Program-made: the position numbers and the translations under genes
From: Kineosporia succinea
GTDB lineage: Bacteria; Actinomycetota; Actinomycetes; Actinomycetales; Kineosporiaceae
Reading direction: 5' to 3'
NCBI RefSeq assembly: GCF_030811555.1
Contig: NZ_JAUSQZ010000001.1
Location: forward strand, 4,895,241-4,959,240
Length of the DNA: 64,000 nt
Shown: one piece after another, positions 43,840-52,955 of the stretch
How the letters are laid out: the number at the start of each line of letters is the position of its first letter
Position numbering within the stretch: the first letter of the stretch is position 1
The notes under the pieces: generated by a model
What the model was told of the DNA's origin: nothing
The model's input: only the letters and a program-made list of their open reading frames with translations
Database searches by the model: none

Positions 43840-46800
43840 GGCCGCCGCGCCCACCCGGATCTGGGACCCCACGCGGGTCTTGACCACCTCGACCTGCGCC
43901 GGGATCCGGTCGCGCAGATCGGCCACGTGACTCACCAGCCCGACCGAGCGGCCGCCGCTGCGCAGGCCGTCGAGCACGTCCATCACCTCGTCGAGAGTGT
44001 CCTGGTCGAGGCTGCCGAAACCCTCGTCCACGAGCAGGGTCTCGATCACCGCGCCGCCCGCCTCCGCCTGCACCACGTCGGCCAGGCCGAGCGCCAGGGC
44101 CAGTGACGTGCAGAACGTCTCGCCGCCCGAGAGGGTGGCCGGGTCACGCTGCACGCCGGTCCAGCCGTCGACCACCGCCAGCCCCAGGCCCGAACGGGCC
44201 CCGCCCCGCGACGGGCCGTCGGTGTGCACCAGCTCGTAGCGCCCGCCCGACATCGCGGCCAGCCGCGCGCTCGCGGCCTGTGCCACCTGTTCCAGCCGGG
44301 CCGCCAGCACGTACGAGCTCAGGCGCATGCGCAGCTGGTTGTCGGCGCCGGTGCCCTCGACACAGCGCGAGACCGCGTCGAGCGTGGCGAAAGACTCACG
44401 CAGAGGACGGGTCTCGAGCGCCTGGCGTTCCAGGTCGGCGGCCAGTCCACCCAGGGCCTGGGCCGCGCGGGTGGCCAGGGTGTGCCGTTCCTGCGCGGCC
44501 TGGTGCGCCTCGCGGGCCTTGTCGTACGCGTCGCGCAGCTCGTCGGCGAGGGCGTCGAGATCGGGTTCGGGCTGCCAGTGACGGACGCGGATCACCTCGC
44601 CTCCCGCGGTGGCCCCGGGCGTTCCGGGCGCGGCGCCGGCCGGTGACGCGGACGTTCCGGCCCCGGAGCCGGAAGACGCGGAGTCGCCGTCAACCGGGCT
44701 CGCGTCAACCGGGCTCGCGTCAGCCGGGGCGCTGGCAGCCGGGGCGCTGGCAGCCGGGGCGCTGGCAGCTGGGGCGCTGCCAACCAGGGCGCTGCCAACC
44801 GGGGCGCCTTCGGCCGGGGCGCCGGTTGTCGGTTGTGCGGAACCCGTTGTCCTGTCGCCGACCTCGTCCAGGCCGATGTCCGAGCCGATGTCCGAACCGG
44901 CATCCGAGCCGTCCTCCGAGTCGCCCGAGTCCTGCTCGGAGCCGGGAGAGAGCGCCACCACCGCGGCCTCGGCCCACAGCTCGAGCATCGGCTGATCGCC
45001 GGCGCCCTTCTTCTTGCGTGGTTTACGCGGCGCCCGCCGTTTCGGTGGCTCCAGCGCGGCCTGCTCGTCGCGGGCCAGCTCGTCGAGGAGCGCGCCCACG
45101 CTGGCCAGCCGGTTCTCGTGGTCGGCGATCGCCTCGGTCAGCTCCGCGCGCTCACCGTCGCTCAGCGCCGCCTCGGCCGCCGCCTCGCGGGACGCGAAAC
45201 CGGCCGCCGTGGAAGCCTTGTCGGCCGCCGCCCGGGCCCGCTTGAGCCGGGCCAGCGCCGCGACCAGAGCGCGCGCGGCCTCCTCGTACTCGGTCAGGGC
45301 GTCGGCGGCGGCCATCACCCGGGCGTGCCGGGTGGGCAGATCGGCGTCGTCACCGCGGGCCTCGTCGAGGCGGGTGCGCAGGTCGTCGCGGCGGCTGTCG
45401 AGCGCGGCCAGCTCTTCGCGCCCGGCCGCCGCGGTGGCGGTGGCCGTCTCCAGGCGGGTCTTCGCCGTCGCGAGCGACGCCTGCAGTCCCTCGAGCTCGG
45501 CCATCACGTCTTCGAGACGCAACGCCGCCCGCTGTGCCTCGAGCAGCCGTTCCTGGGCCTCGGCGAGGTCGGCCATCGCGGTGCCGGCGTCGGCCCCGCC
45601 CGAGACCGCGGCCAGCGCCGCGAGCTGCTGCCGCCCGGCCTCGACCAGCTGGCGCGCCTTCTCGCGGCGGGAGGCCGTCTGGGCCTCACGCTCGGCGGCG
45701 CGCTCCTGCTCGTCCTCGGTGACGGCGCCGCCGCGGTGCCGGGCCGGGCGGGGGTGCTCGTGCGACCCGCAGACCGGGCACTCCTCACCCCGGCCGAGTC
45801 CGGCCGCCAGCTCGGCGGCCATCCCGGCCAGACGCCGCGCCTGCAGTTCCTGCGCGGCGGCGACGGCGGCCTGGTGCACGTCGGTGACGGCCCGCAGGGT
45901 GTCTTCGAGCCGGGTCTGCTGCTCCTCCAGCTCCTGCGAGCGCAGCACCGCCGAGGCGACCCGCTTGGCCCGGTCGAGGTCGTGGCCGCGGTCTTCCATC
46001 GACGAGGCCAGCACCTCGCCCTCACCACGCTCGTCGAGCAGCTTCTGCACCCGCCGGCCCAGGTCGAGCCCGGCCTGCTCGGCCTGCTCGCGTTCGGTCT
46101 CGGCGGCGGCCACCTGCTCGTGCGTGGTGACGACCTGCTTGTCGAGCCGCCGCAGCTCCAGCTCGGACGACAGCAGCGAGGTGAGCGCACCCAGCTCGGT
46201 GCGCAGCTCGGCGATCTGCGCGGAGACCGTGGCCGTCTCGCCGAGCGGCCCGTGGAGGGCCTCGGCCGTGGAACGGGCCGTCTCGACGCGGAATTCGGCG
46301 GTCTCGACCTCCGCCGACGCCGCGTCGAGCTCGGCCAGCAGCGGCAGCAGCACCGGGGCGTGCCCGGCGGCCTGCAGCCGTGCCCTGCGCTCGTCGTGAT
46401 CGCCCGAGCGCGCCACCAGTAGATCACGTTCGGCGGTGAGTTCGCGCCGCCGGTCGCGCAGTCTCAGGCGTTCGGTGGCCGCGTCGTGCCCCGAGCGGGC
46501 CTTCTCGTGGGCGGTCTCGGCCCGGCGCACGGCCGCGTGGGCCGCACGCAGCCCGGTGGCCGCCTCGGTGGCCCAGCCCCGCACCAGCGCGGCGACGGCC
46601 TCGGTGTCACCCAGGTCCGGGTCGGCCCCCGCCAGCGAGCCACCCACGACACCGTGCGCCTCGCACGCCCGCGCGTACAGCCGGGCGGTCTCGGCCCGGG
46701 CCGCACTCACCGAACCCGCGCTCTCGCGCCGCCGTTCGCCCAGCCAGTTCTCCACCGAGGCGAAACGGTCGGTGCCGAACAGCTTCTGCAGCAGCGGACG

Positions 46801-47316
46801 GCGTTCTTCGGCGGAGGCCCGCAGGAACGCCGCGAACTCGCCCTGCGGCAGCATGATGAGCTTGGTGAACTGGTCGGGCCCGAGCCCGACGAGCCGGCCG
46901 ATCACCTCGCCCGCCTCGTCCATGCGGTGGGTCAGCCCGACCCAGCCGTCGGCGAAGCGCTCGCGCACCACCACGTGCGCCTGCTCCCGGGTGAAACCGG
47001 TGCCGCGTTTCTTCGGGCGCTGCCACTCCGGGGAGCGGGCGATCTCCAGACGCCGCCCGGAGACGGTGAACTCGCACACCACCTCGGACTTCACACCGGA
47101 CGCGGCGTGGTCGCTGCGATAGCGGGCCCCGGCCCCGCGGCTGCCCGGCACCCGGCCGTACAGCGCGAAGCAGATCGCGTCGAGCACGCTGGTCTTGCCC
47201 GCGCCGGTGGGGCCGTGCAGCAGGAACAGCCCGGCGGCGTTCAGGTCGTCGAAGTCGATGCGCTGGTGCCCGGCGAACGGGCCGAAGGCGGTGATCTCGA
47301 GCCGGTGCAGCCGCAT
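43828..47316 (-). CDS. sbcC: exonuclease subunit SbcC
   Basis: This 1162-residue SMC-like protein starts at ATG 47316 (MRLHRLEITAFGPFAGHQ). Walker A is LHGPTGAGKTS near residue 34. A long coiled coil leads to the zinc-hook CPVCGSHEHPRP near residue 515. The second half ends with the signature LSGGETFCTSLALALGLADV and Walker B IETLLVDEGFGSLD. An unusual 170-residue insertion in the second coiled coil is acidic, then repeats APAAS-type units. It works with SbcD to process DNA ends and hairpins. The start overlaps the sbcD stop by one base. Upstream frame extensions are antisense. Confidence 0.94.
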   Translation of the reverse strand: MRLHRLEITAFGPFAGHQRIDFDDLNAAGLFLLHGPTGAGKTSVLDAICFALYGRVPGSRGAGARYRSDHAASGVKSEVVCEFTVSGRRLEIARSPEWQRPKKRGTGFTREQAHVVVRERFADGWVGLTHRMDEAGEVIGRLVGLGPDQFTKLIMLPQGEFAAFLRASAEERRPLLQKLFGTDRFASVENWLGERRRESAGSVSAARAETARLYARACEAHGVVGGSLAGADPDLGDTEAVAALVRGWATEAATGLRAAHAAVRRAETAHEKARSGHDAATERLRLRDRRRELTAERDLLVARSGDHDERRARLQAAGHAPVLLPLLAELDAASAEVETAEFRVETARSTAEALHGPLGETATVSAQIAELRTELGALTSLLSSELELRRLDKQVVTTHEQVAAAETEREQAEQAGLDLGRRVQKLLDERGEGEVLASSMEDRGHDLDRAKRVASAVLRSQELEEQQTRLEDTLRAVTDVHQAAVAAAQELQARRLAGMAAELAAGLGRGEECPVCGSHEHPRPARHRGGAVTEDEQERAAEREAQTASRREKARQLVEAGRQQLAALAAVSGGADAGTAMADLAEAQERLLEAQRAALRLEDVMAELEGLQASLATAKTRLETATATAAAGREELAALDSRRDDLRTRLDEARGDDADLPTRHARVMAAADALTEYEEAARALVAALARLKRARAAADKASTAAGFASREAAAEAALSDGERAELTEAIADHENRLASVGALLDELARDEQAALEPPKRRAPRKPRKKKGAGDQPMLELWAEAAVVALSPGSEQDSGDSEDGSDAGSDIGSDIGLDEVGDRTTGSAQPTTGAPAEGAPVGSALVGSAPAASAPAASAPAASAPADASPVDASPVDGDSASSGSGAGTSASPAGAAPGTPGATAGGEVIRVRHWQPEPDLDALADELRDAYDKAREAHQAAQERHTLATRAAQALGGLAADLERQALETRPLRESFATLDAVSRCVEGTGADNQLRMRLSSYVLAARLEQVAQAASARLAAMSGGRYELVHTDGPSRGGARSGLGLAVVDGWTGVQRDPATLSGGETFCTSLALALGLADVVQAEAGGAVIETLLVDEGFGSLDQDTLDEVMDVLDGLRSGGRSVGLVSHVADLRDRIPAQVEVVKTRVGSQIRVGAAALAG

Positions 47317-48527
47317 CAGGCACCGCCCAGCAGCCGGTCGAGGTCGGTGTCGAGCGACCCGGCCATCGAGGCCAGGTCCTGGTAGGCCGGGCCGGTGACG
47401 ACCCCTTCCATGCTCTCGATCAGCGCGGCCTCGAGAGCCCGGGCGAGCAGCTGGGTCTCGGCCAGGGTGGCCGGGCGCCCGCGCACGTGCTCGAGAAAGC
47501 CGCAGCACACGTCGAGATCGGGCAGCCCGGCGATCTTCTCGGTGTACGAGGAGTCGTCGGTGGCACCGCTGCGCTCGGGTTCGAGGCGCAGCTCGAGCAG
47601 GTGCGGGAAGCGCCGCCGCAGCCGTTCCATCGGCTCGGCCGGGCGCTGCGGGTCGGTCAGCGTGACCTGCACCCAGGCGTCTTCGGCCCCGGCGTGGGCG
47701 GACGAGGCCAGGAGATCGTCGAGCCGCCCCCGCAACCGGGCCAGCCGCCGCGGCACCGGCGCCTCGACCGCCTCCACCGTTCCCAGGCCGTCAGAACCCA
47801 GCGTGACCAGCCAGCTCCCCTTGCGCTGATCCGCCTCCGAGAACGAGAACGCCAGCGGGGAACCGCTGTAGCGCACGTGCGGCGACAACTGCTGACGCCC
47901 GTGCAGATGCCCGAGCGCCACGTAGTCGATGCCGTCGAACAGGCTGAGCGGCACCTGGCCGAGACCGCCCACGGCGAGCTCACGTTCGCTGTCGGAGGCG
48001 GCCCCGCCCATGACGAAGGCGTGCGCGCTCACTACCGAGCGCACCCCGGGCCTGCGCGAGGCCCGCACCCGGGCCATCGCGGCCCCCAGCACCCCGACGT
48101 GACTGCGCTCGCTGCCCAGCGGCCCGGAGGCCAGCGCGGGCTCCAGGTAGGGCAGCGGGTAGAAGGCCACGTCATCGATCATCACCGGCGTTCCCACGGT
48201 GGAGACGTCGGTGCGAATGTGCAGTCCCGCCGCACCCAGCAGCCGCGCGTTGAAGCCCAGCCGGCGGGCCGAGTCGTGGTTGCCGCTGGAGACCACCACC
48301 TGGGCACCGGCGGACACCAAACGGTGCAGGCCCTCGTCGAGGAGGGCGACCGCGTCGACGCCGGGCAGGGCCCGGTCGTAGATGTCCCCGGCGACCACCA
48401 CCACGTCCACCCGCTCGGTGCGCACCACGCTCACCAGCTGGTCGAACTGCTGGGCCTGGGCGCTCAGCAGATCCACCCGGTGGAACGACCGGCCCAGGTG
48501 CCAGTCGGAGGTGTGGAGGATGCGCAC
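47316..48527 (-). CDS. sbcD: exonuclease subunit SbcD
   Basis: The protein has 403 residues from GTG 48527 (VRILHTSDWHLGRSFH), the classic SbcD opening; longer starts at 48536 and 48566 are possible. Phosphoesterase motifs are HTSDWHLG, VVVAGDIYDRALP, VVVSSGNHDSARR and VALGHLHGRQ. These bind the two manganese ions of the Mre11-type nuclease. It forms a complex with SbcC that opens hairpins and trims double-strand ends. The gene overlaps sbcC by one base. It is divergent from the next gene; an inverted repeat CGCCCGGA / TCCGGGCG (48572-48607) lies in the gap. Confidence 0.94.
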   Translation of the reverse strand: MRILHTSDWHLGRSFHRVDLLSAQAQQFDQLVSVVRTERVDVVVVAGDIYDRALPGVDAVALLDEGLHRLVSAGAQVVVSSGNHDSARRLGFNARLLGAAGLHIRTDVSTVGTPVMIDDVAFYPLPYLEPALASGPLGSERSHVGVLGAAMARVRASRRPGVRSVVSAHAFVMGGAASDSERELAVGGLGQVPLSLFDGIDYVALGHLHGRQQLSPHVRYSGSPLAFSFSEADQRKGSWLVTLGSDGLGTVEAVEAPVPRRLARLRGRLDDLLASSAHAGAEDAWVQVTLTDPQRPAEPMERLRRRFPHLLELRLEPERSGATDDSSYTEKIAGLPDLDVCCGFLEHVRGRPATLAETQLLARALEAALIESMEGVVTGPAYQDLASMAGSLDTDLDRLLGGA

Positions 48528-48752
48528 GACCCACACGGTAGGCACCCGCACCGACAAACTCGTCATCGGCGCGCCCGGAATACGGACAAAAGCGGAGTGT
48601 CCGGGCGGTGAATCGGGCACTTCGGTACCGGCCGCCCAAGGGGGGCGACGCCCCCGAAGGCCACCGGAACGTCCAAAAGCGGTGCCCCGCCCGCCGCATT
48701 CGTTGATCATCTGCCCTCGCCAGCAACCCGAAGGTGTGGTTTGGTCGAAGGC

Positions 48753-50240
48753 ATGGGTGACGAGATCTCGGCGATCCGCTACTCGGCGGAGGAGAGGCAG
48801 CGCTACCGCGAGAAGGTGGACCTCTGCCTCGACGTCTTCGAACGTCTCCTGGCCACCTGGACGTTCGACGACGACCGTCCGATGACCGGCCTGGAGATGG
48901 AACTGAACCTGGTCGGCGGCGACTTCCGGCCGACGCTGCGCAACACCGCGGTGCTGGAGAACATCGGCGACCCGAACTTCCAGACCGAGCTGGGTGCCTA
49001 CAACATCGAGCTCAACGTCGAGCCGGCACCGCTGAGCGAACTCGCGCGCCTGGAGACCCGTCTGCGTGACGTGCTCAACCACGCCGAGCAGGCCGCCAAC
49101 GCCCGCGACGCGCACATCGTGATGGTCGGGATCCTGCCCACCACGATGCCCGAGCACCTCAACGACCCCGAGTGGATGACGGCCTCGGCGCGCTACAAGG
49201 CCCTCAACGACTCGATCCTGGCCGCCCGGGGCGAGAACCTGCACCTGGACATCCACGGCGCCGAGCGCCTCTCCACGTTCGCCTCCTCGCTGGCTCCCGA
49301 ATCCGCCTGCACCAGCGTGCAACTGCACGTGCAGGTGCAGCCCGAGCGGTTCGCCAGCGCCTGGAACGCCGCGCAGGTGCTGGCCGGGCCGCAGCTGGCG
49401 ATCGGGGCCAACTCGCCGTTCTTCTTCGGCCGCCGGCTCTGGGCCGAGACCCGCATCGAGCTGTTCAAGCAGGCCACCGACACCCGCCCGCAGGAGCTCC
49501 AGAACCAGGGCGTCCGGCCGCGGGTGTGGTTCGGCGAGAAGTGGATCTCCTCGATCTTCGACCTGTTCGCCGAGAACGGCTGGTACTTCCCCTCGCTGCT
49601 GCCCGAGATGAGCGAGGAGGACCCGGTGGCCGTGCTCGACGCCGGCCGGGCGCCCACGCTGCAGGAGCTGCGGCTGCACAACGGCACGGTCTACCGCTGG
49701 AACCGGCCGATCTACGCGGTGGTCGACGGTGAGCCGCACGTGCGCGTCGAGAACCGGGTGCTGCCCGCCGGACCGACCGTGGTCGACACCGTGGCCAACG
49801 CGGCGTTCTTCCACGGCGCGCTGCGCTCGCTGATGGACGACCAGCGACCCGCCTGGTCGAAGATGTCGTTCGCGGCGGCGGAGGACAACTTCCTGGCCTG
49901 CGCCAAGGACGGCCTGGACGCGCAGGTGTACTCGCCGCAGCTGGGCCAGACCGGTGCCGAGGAGCTGATCCTGCGGCGGCTGCTGCCGATGGCGGTGCAG
50001 GGGCTTCAGTCGGCCGGGGTGCCGTCCGACGACCTGGACCGGTACCTGGGCATCGTGGAGGGCCGGGTGAAGACCGGGATGAACGGCGCGGCCTGGCAGG
50101 TGGCGGCGGTGGAGCGGCTCGAGCAGGGCACGGCCGGCCGGCCGGGTCTGGACCGGGCCGAGGCGCTGCGCACGATGACCGAGCTGTACTGCGAGGGGAT
50201 GCACGCCAACGAACCGGTGCACACCTGGTCGTTGCCGTAG
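48753..50240 (+). CDS. glutamate-cysteine ligase family (GCS2) protein
   Basis: The protein has 495 residues from ATG 48753 (MGDEISAIRYSAEERQRY); a TTG at 48741 would add four. The GCS2-type core shows MTGLEMELNLVGGDF (ATP/Mg site), FQTELGAYNIELNVEP, TSVQLHVQVQPERFA and GANSPFFFGRRLW, then VYRWNRPIYAV and RVENRVLPAGPT. Actinobacterial relatives are annotated as glutamate-cysteine ligases, which start glutathione-type or ergothioneine synthesis. Mycothiol-producing actinobacteria usually lack glutathione, so the true acceptor may differ. No egt or gshB gene is nearby. A ribosome site is weak. Confidence 0.84.
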   Translation: MGDEISAIRYSAEERQRYREKVDLCLDVFERLLATWTFDDDRPMTGLEMELNLVGGDFRPTLRNTAVLENIGDPNFQTELGAYNIELNVEPAPLSELARLETRLRDVLNHAEQAANARDAHIVMVGILPTTMPEHLNDPEWMTASARYKALNDSILAARGENLHLDIHGAERLSTFASSLAPESACTSVQLHVQVQPERFASAWNAAQVLAGPQLAIGANSPFFFGRRLWAETRIELFKQATDTRPQELQNQGVRPRVWFGEKWISSIFDLFAENGWYFPSLLPEMSEEDPVAVLDAGRAPTLQELRLHNGTVYRWNRPIYAVVDGEPHVRVENRVLPAGPTVVDTVANAAFFHGALRSLMDDQRPAWSKMSFAAAEDNFLACAKDGLDAQVYSPQLGQTGAEELILRRLLPMAVQGLQSAGVPSDDLDRYLGIVEGRVKTGMNGAAWQVAAVERLEQGTAGRPGLDRAEALRTMTELYCEGMHANEPVHTWSLP

Positions 50241-50251
50241 ATTCGCCCGGT

Positions 50252-51388
50252 GTGAGAGCGAGACGCTGGTTCGGGCGCGGTGAGGTGGCCATCGGCCGCA
50301 TGTGGGAGGGATGGGTGAGCAGGCACCCGGCCGAGGAGCAGAACCCGATGGACGAGAACCCGCGCCGGCGCCGCGACGTCGAGGACGTGATCGGCGACTG
50401 TGCCGTCTACGAGCCCGGTCTGGGCCGCAGCACCCGCCTGCCGATGCAGCAGGCGGCCCGCACGGCCCGGCGCACCGACGGTTTCGTCTGGATCGGCCTG
50501 CAGAACCCCGACCCGGAGGACGTCATGCACGTCGCCGAGGAGTTCCGGCTGCCCGCGCTGGCCGTGGAGGACGCGATCAGCGCCCACCAGCGGGCCAAGC
50601 TCGAGGTGTACGAGGACCTCTGGTTCATGGTGCTGCGCCCGGTCCGGTACGTGGACAAGGACGAGATCGTCGACGTCGAGGAGATCGCGCTGTTCGTCGG
50701 CCGGCACTTCCTGGTCTCGGTGCGGCACGGGAAGACCGACGTGCTCACCCGGGTGCGCAAGGAGCTCGACGGGGGAAAGCTCGAGGCCAGTCAGCGCGGG
50801 CCGATCGCGGTGCTGCACCGCATCGCCGACCTGGTCGTCGACGAGTACGCGGTGGTGGCGACCTCGATCGACGACGACATCGCGGAGATCGAGCAACAGG
50901 TGTTCGGGGTGCGCGAGGGCGATCACACCGAGCGCATCTACAAGCTCAAGCGGGAGGTGCTGGAGTTCCGCCGGGCCGCACTGCCGCTGGGGGAGCCGCT
51001 GCTGCGCCTGACGCAGGGGTCGGTGCCCGGGATGGACCAGGACAAGAAGGCCCGCCAGTACTTCCGCGACGTGCACGACCACATCATGCGGGTGACCGAC
51101 GAGATCGAGCGTCAGGACAGCCTGCTCTCCGACGTGCTGCAGGCCAACGTGGCGCGGCTGTCGGTGACCCAGAACGACGTGGCGATGCGGCAGAACGAGG
51201 ACATGCGCAAGATCTCCGCGTGGGCCGCGATCGGCCTGGTGCCGACCGGGATCGCCGGGATCTACGGGATGAACTTCGAGAACATGCCGGAACTGACCTG
51301 GCACTACGGCTACTACTTCGCGCTGTCGGCCATCGCCGGGATCAGCGTGGGACTCTGGGCCCTCTTCAAGAAGAACGACTGGCTGTGA
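50252..51388 (+). CDS. corA: CorA-family magnesium/cobalt transporter
   Basis: The protein has 378 residues from GTG 50252. A long cytoplasmic N-terminal funnel precedes two C-terminal membrane helices (ISAWAAIGLVPTGIAGIYGMNF and YYFALSAIAGISVGLWALF). The pore signature YGMNFENMPE follows the first helix. It imports Mg2+ or Co2+ down the membrane potential and works as a pentamer. TAGATT lies 8 bases before the start, so the mRNA may be leaderless. The first 30 residues are basic and may not be translated if an internal start is used (MWEGWVSRH or MDENPRRR). Confidence 0.92.
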   Translation: MRARRWFGRGEVAIGRMWEGWVSRHPAEEQNPMDENPRRRRDVEDVIGDCAVYEPGLGRSTRLPMQQAARTARRTDGFVWIGLQNPDPEDVMHVAEEFRLPALAVEDAISAHQRAKLEVYEDLWFMVLRPVRYVDKDEIVDVEEIALFVGRHFLVSVRHGKTDVLTRVRKELDGGKLEASQRGPIAVLHRIADLVVDEYAVVATSIDDDIAEIEQQVFGVREGDHTERIYKLKREVLEFRRAALPLGEPLLRLTQGSVPGMDQDKKARQYFRDVHDHIMRVTDEIERQDSLLSDVLQANVARLSVTQNDVAMRQNEDMRKISAWAAIGLVPTGIAGIYGMNFENMPELTWHYGYYFALSAIAGISVGLWALFKKNDWL

Positions 51389-51472
51389 CCGACACCGATC
51401 CGTAACCGACACCAATCCGTGCGGCCCCGGGTGCCGAACTCACGCTGACCGGAACGGACGGAGGGGCGGGGT

Positions 51473-52072
51473 ATGGCGCAGAGAGAGACCGTGCCGGGGC
51501 TGAGGACCGCCCCGGATCCCGGCGAGAGCACCGAGGCCCTGCTGACGCGGGTGGGCCGGGGGGACGAGGCCGCCTTCGAGCAGGTCTACGCCCGCGTCGC
51601 CGACGTGGTGTTCGGCCTGGCCCGCTCGGTGCTGCGGGATCCGCACCAGGCCGAGGAGGTCGCCCAGGAGGTGCTGCTGGAGGTCTGGCGCACCGCGGCC
51701 CGTTTCGACGAGGCCAAGGGCAGCGCCCGCGCCTGGATCGCCACGCTGACCCACCGCCGGGCGGTCGACCGGGTGCGCAGTTCCCAGGCCGCCCGCAACC
51801 GCGACGAGGCGGTCGCCTCCCGCAGCAACGAACGCGAGTACGACGAGGTGGTGGAGAAGGTGGAACGCCGCCTCGACGCCGAACGGGTGCGTCACTGCCT
51901 GGACGGCCTGACCCCGCGCCAGCGCGACACGGTCACCCTGGCCTACTACGGAGGGCGTTCGTACGCCGACGTGGCCGGCCTCATGCACCTGCCGCTCGGC
52001 ACGGTCAAGACCCGGATGCGCGACGGCCTGATCCGTCTACGAGACTGCCTGGGGGTGGGTTCCGATGCCTGA
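51473..52072 (+). CDS. sigK: ECF RNA polymerase sigma factor, SigK type
   Basis: The protein has 199 residues from ATG 51473 with GGAGGGG upstream. Region 2 shows VFGLARSVLRDPHQAEEVAQEVLLEVWRTAARFD, and region 4 reads LTPRQRDTVTLAYYGGRSYADVAGLMHLPLGTVKTRMRDGLIRLRDCL. There is no C-terminal extension. The next gene, an RskA-like anti-sigma factor, overlaps by eight bases. The fasciclin lipoprotein downstream mirrors the M. tuberculosis sigK-rskA and mpt70/mpt83 pairing, so the symbol is by synteny and similarity. A 16-base direct repeat (51388-51403 and 51405-51420) lies upstream and may be a regulatory site. Confidence 0.88.
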   Translation: MAQRETVPGLRTAPDPGESTEALLTRVGRGDEAAFEQVYARVADVVFGLARSVLRDPHQAEEVAQEVLLEVWRTAARFDEAKGSARAWIATLTHRRAVDRVRSSQAARNRDEAVASRSNEREYDEVVEKVERRLDAERVRHCLDGLTPRQRDTVTLAYYGGRSYADVAGLMHLPLGTVKTRMRDGLIRLRDCLGVGSDA

Positions 52073-52796
52073 GATTCACGATCTGCACACGCTGACGGCG
52101 GCCTACGCCCTCGACGCGCTCGACGAGCTGGAACGCCGCGCCTTCGAACGGCACCTGCGCGAGTGCGAGCCCTGCCGCGTCGAGGTGCGCGAGTTCGGTG
52201 AGGCGGCGGCCTCCCTGGCCGACCGGGTCGCCGAGCCGGCTCCGGCGGGCATGAGGGACGCGGTGCTCACGCAGGTGCGTGAGACCCGTCAGGTGTCGGC
52301 CGGGTCTCTCGACGGGGGACGCGCGGCCCGCCCGGGCCGGGCCCGTCGCCTTCTCGCCGGGGCGGCCGCCGTGCTGGTGCTCGTCGTCGGTGTCGGGCTG
52401 GGTGGGCTGGCCTGGAACGAGCACCGCTCGCTGCGGGAGGCGCAGACGCTGGCCGAGGGCATGGCCCGGGTGCTGCGTGACCCGGACCGGATCTCGACCG
52501 CGGGCGATGTCAGCGGTGGCGGCACCGTCACGATGGTCATGGCCGGGGACACCGCCGTGCTCTCGGCCAGCGGGGTGCCCGACGCCCCGCACGGTCACGA
52601 GTACCAGATGTGGGTGATCCGCGGCGGTTCGGTGGTCTCGGGCGGTCGTCTCGACCTCCGCGACGGCGACGGCAGCGCGATGATGACGGGCCTGAGCCCC
52701 GACGTGCGGCTGGCGGTGTCCGTCGAGCCCGAGGGCGGTTCGGAACGGCCGACGACCACCCCGGTGGTGCAGCTCAGCGCGTCCACCCTTGAGTGA
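52065..52796 (+). CDS. rskA: anti-sigma factor, RskA type
   Basis: The protein has 243 residues from ATG 52065. The zinc-binding anti-sigma motif FERHLRECEPC (H-x3-C-x2-C) is near residue 30. One transmembrane helix (LLAGAAAVLVLVVGVGLGGLA, about residues 100-120) separates it from an external domain with GHEYQMWVIRGGSVVSGGRLDL, the RskA sensory fold. It holds SigK at the membrane until proteolysis releases it. The overlap with sigK by eight bases implies coupled translation. Confidence 0.9.
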   Translation: MPEIHDLHTLTAAYALDALDELERRAFERHLRECEPCRVEVREFGEAAASLADRVAEPAPAGMRDAVLTQVRETRQVSAGSLDGGRAARPGRARRLLAGAAAVLVLVVGVGLGGLAWNEHRSLREAQTLAEGMARVLRDPDRISTAGDVSGGGTVTMVMAGDTAVLSASGVPDAPHGHEYQMWVIRGGSVVSGGRLDLRDGDGSAMMTGLSPDVRLAVSVEPEGGSERPTTTPVVQLSASTLE

Positions 52797-52867
52797 TTGT
52801 TGTTGCTGGTGGGGCCTTTGAGCTGAGCCTCGGACGATCGGACGAGAGACGAGGGGGGTGTGTCGCT

Positions 52868-52896
52868 CTGCCCCGCGGCCGGGTGCCGCGGGGCAG
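52868..52896 (+). promoter_or_regulatory. hairpin in the leader before the fasciclin gene
   Basis: Arms 52868-52878 and 52886-52896 (CTGCCCCGCGG / CCGCGGGGCAG) pair over 11 bp with a 7-base loop. It lies 72 bases after the rskA stop and 60 before the fasciclin start. It is either a terminator after rskA or a leader element. Confidence 0.45.
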
Positions 52897-52955
52897 GGTG
52901 GACACCGGAAACTCCGTGTCCACCGGTCGAATTGCCAGGGAAGAAGGCTCGTTCC

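Noticed and set aside
48528-50222. extension of the sbcD frame upstream to 968 residues
   Set aside because: It is antisense to the GCS2 gene; SbcD starts with the usual RILHTSDWH block.
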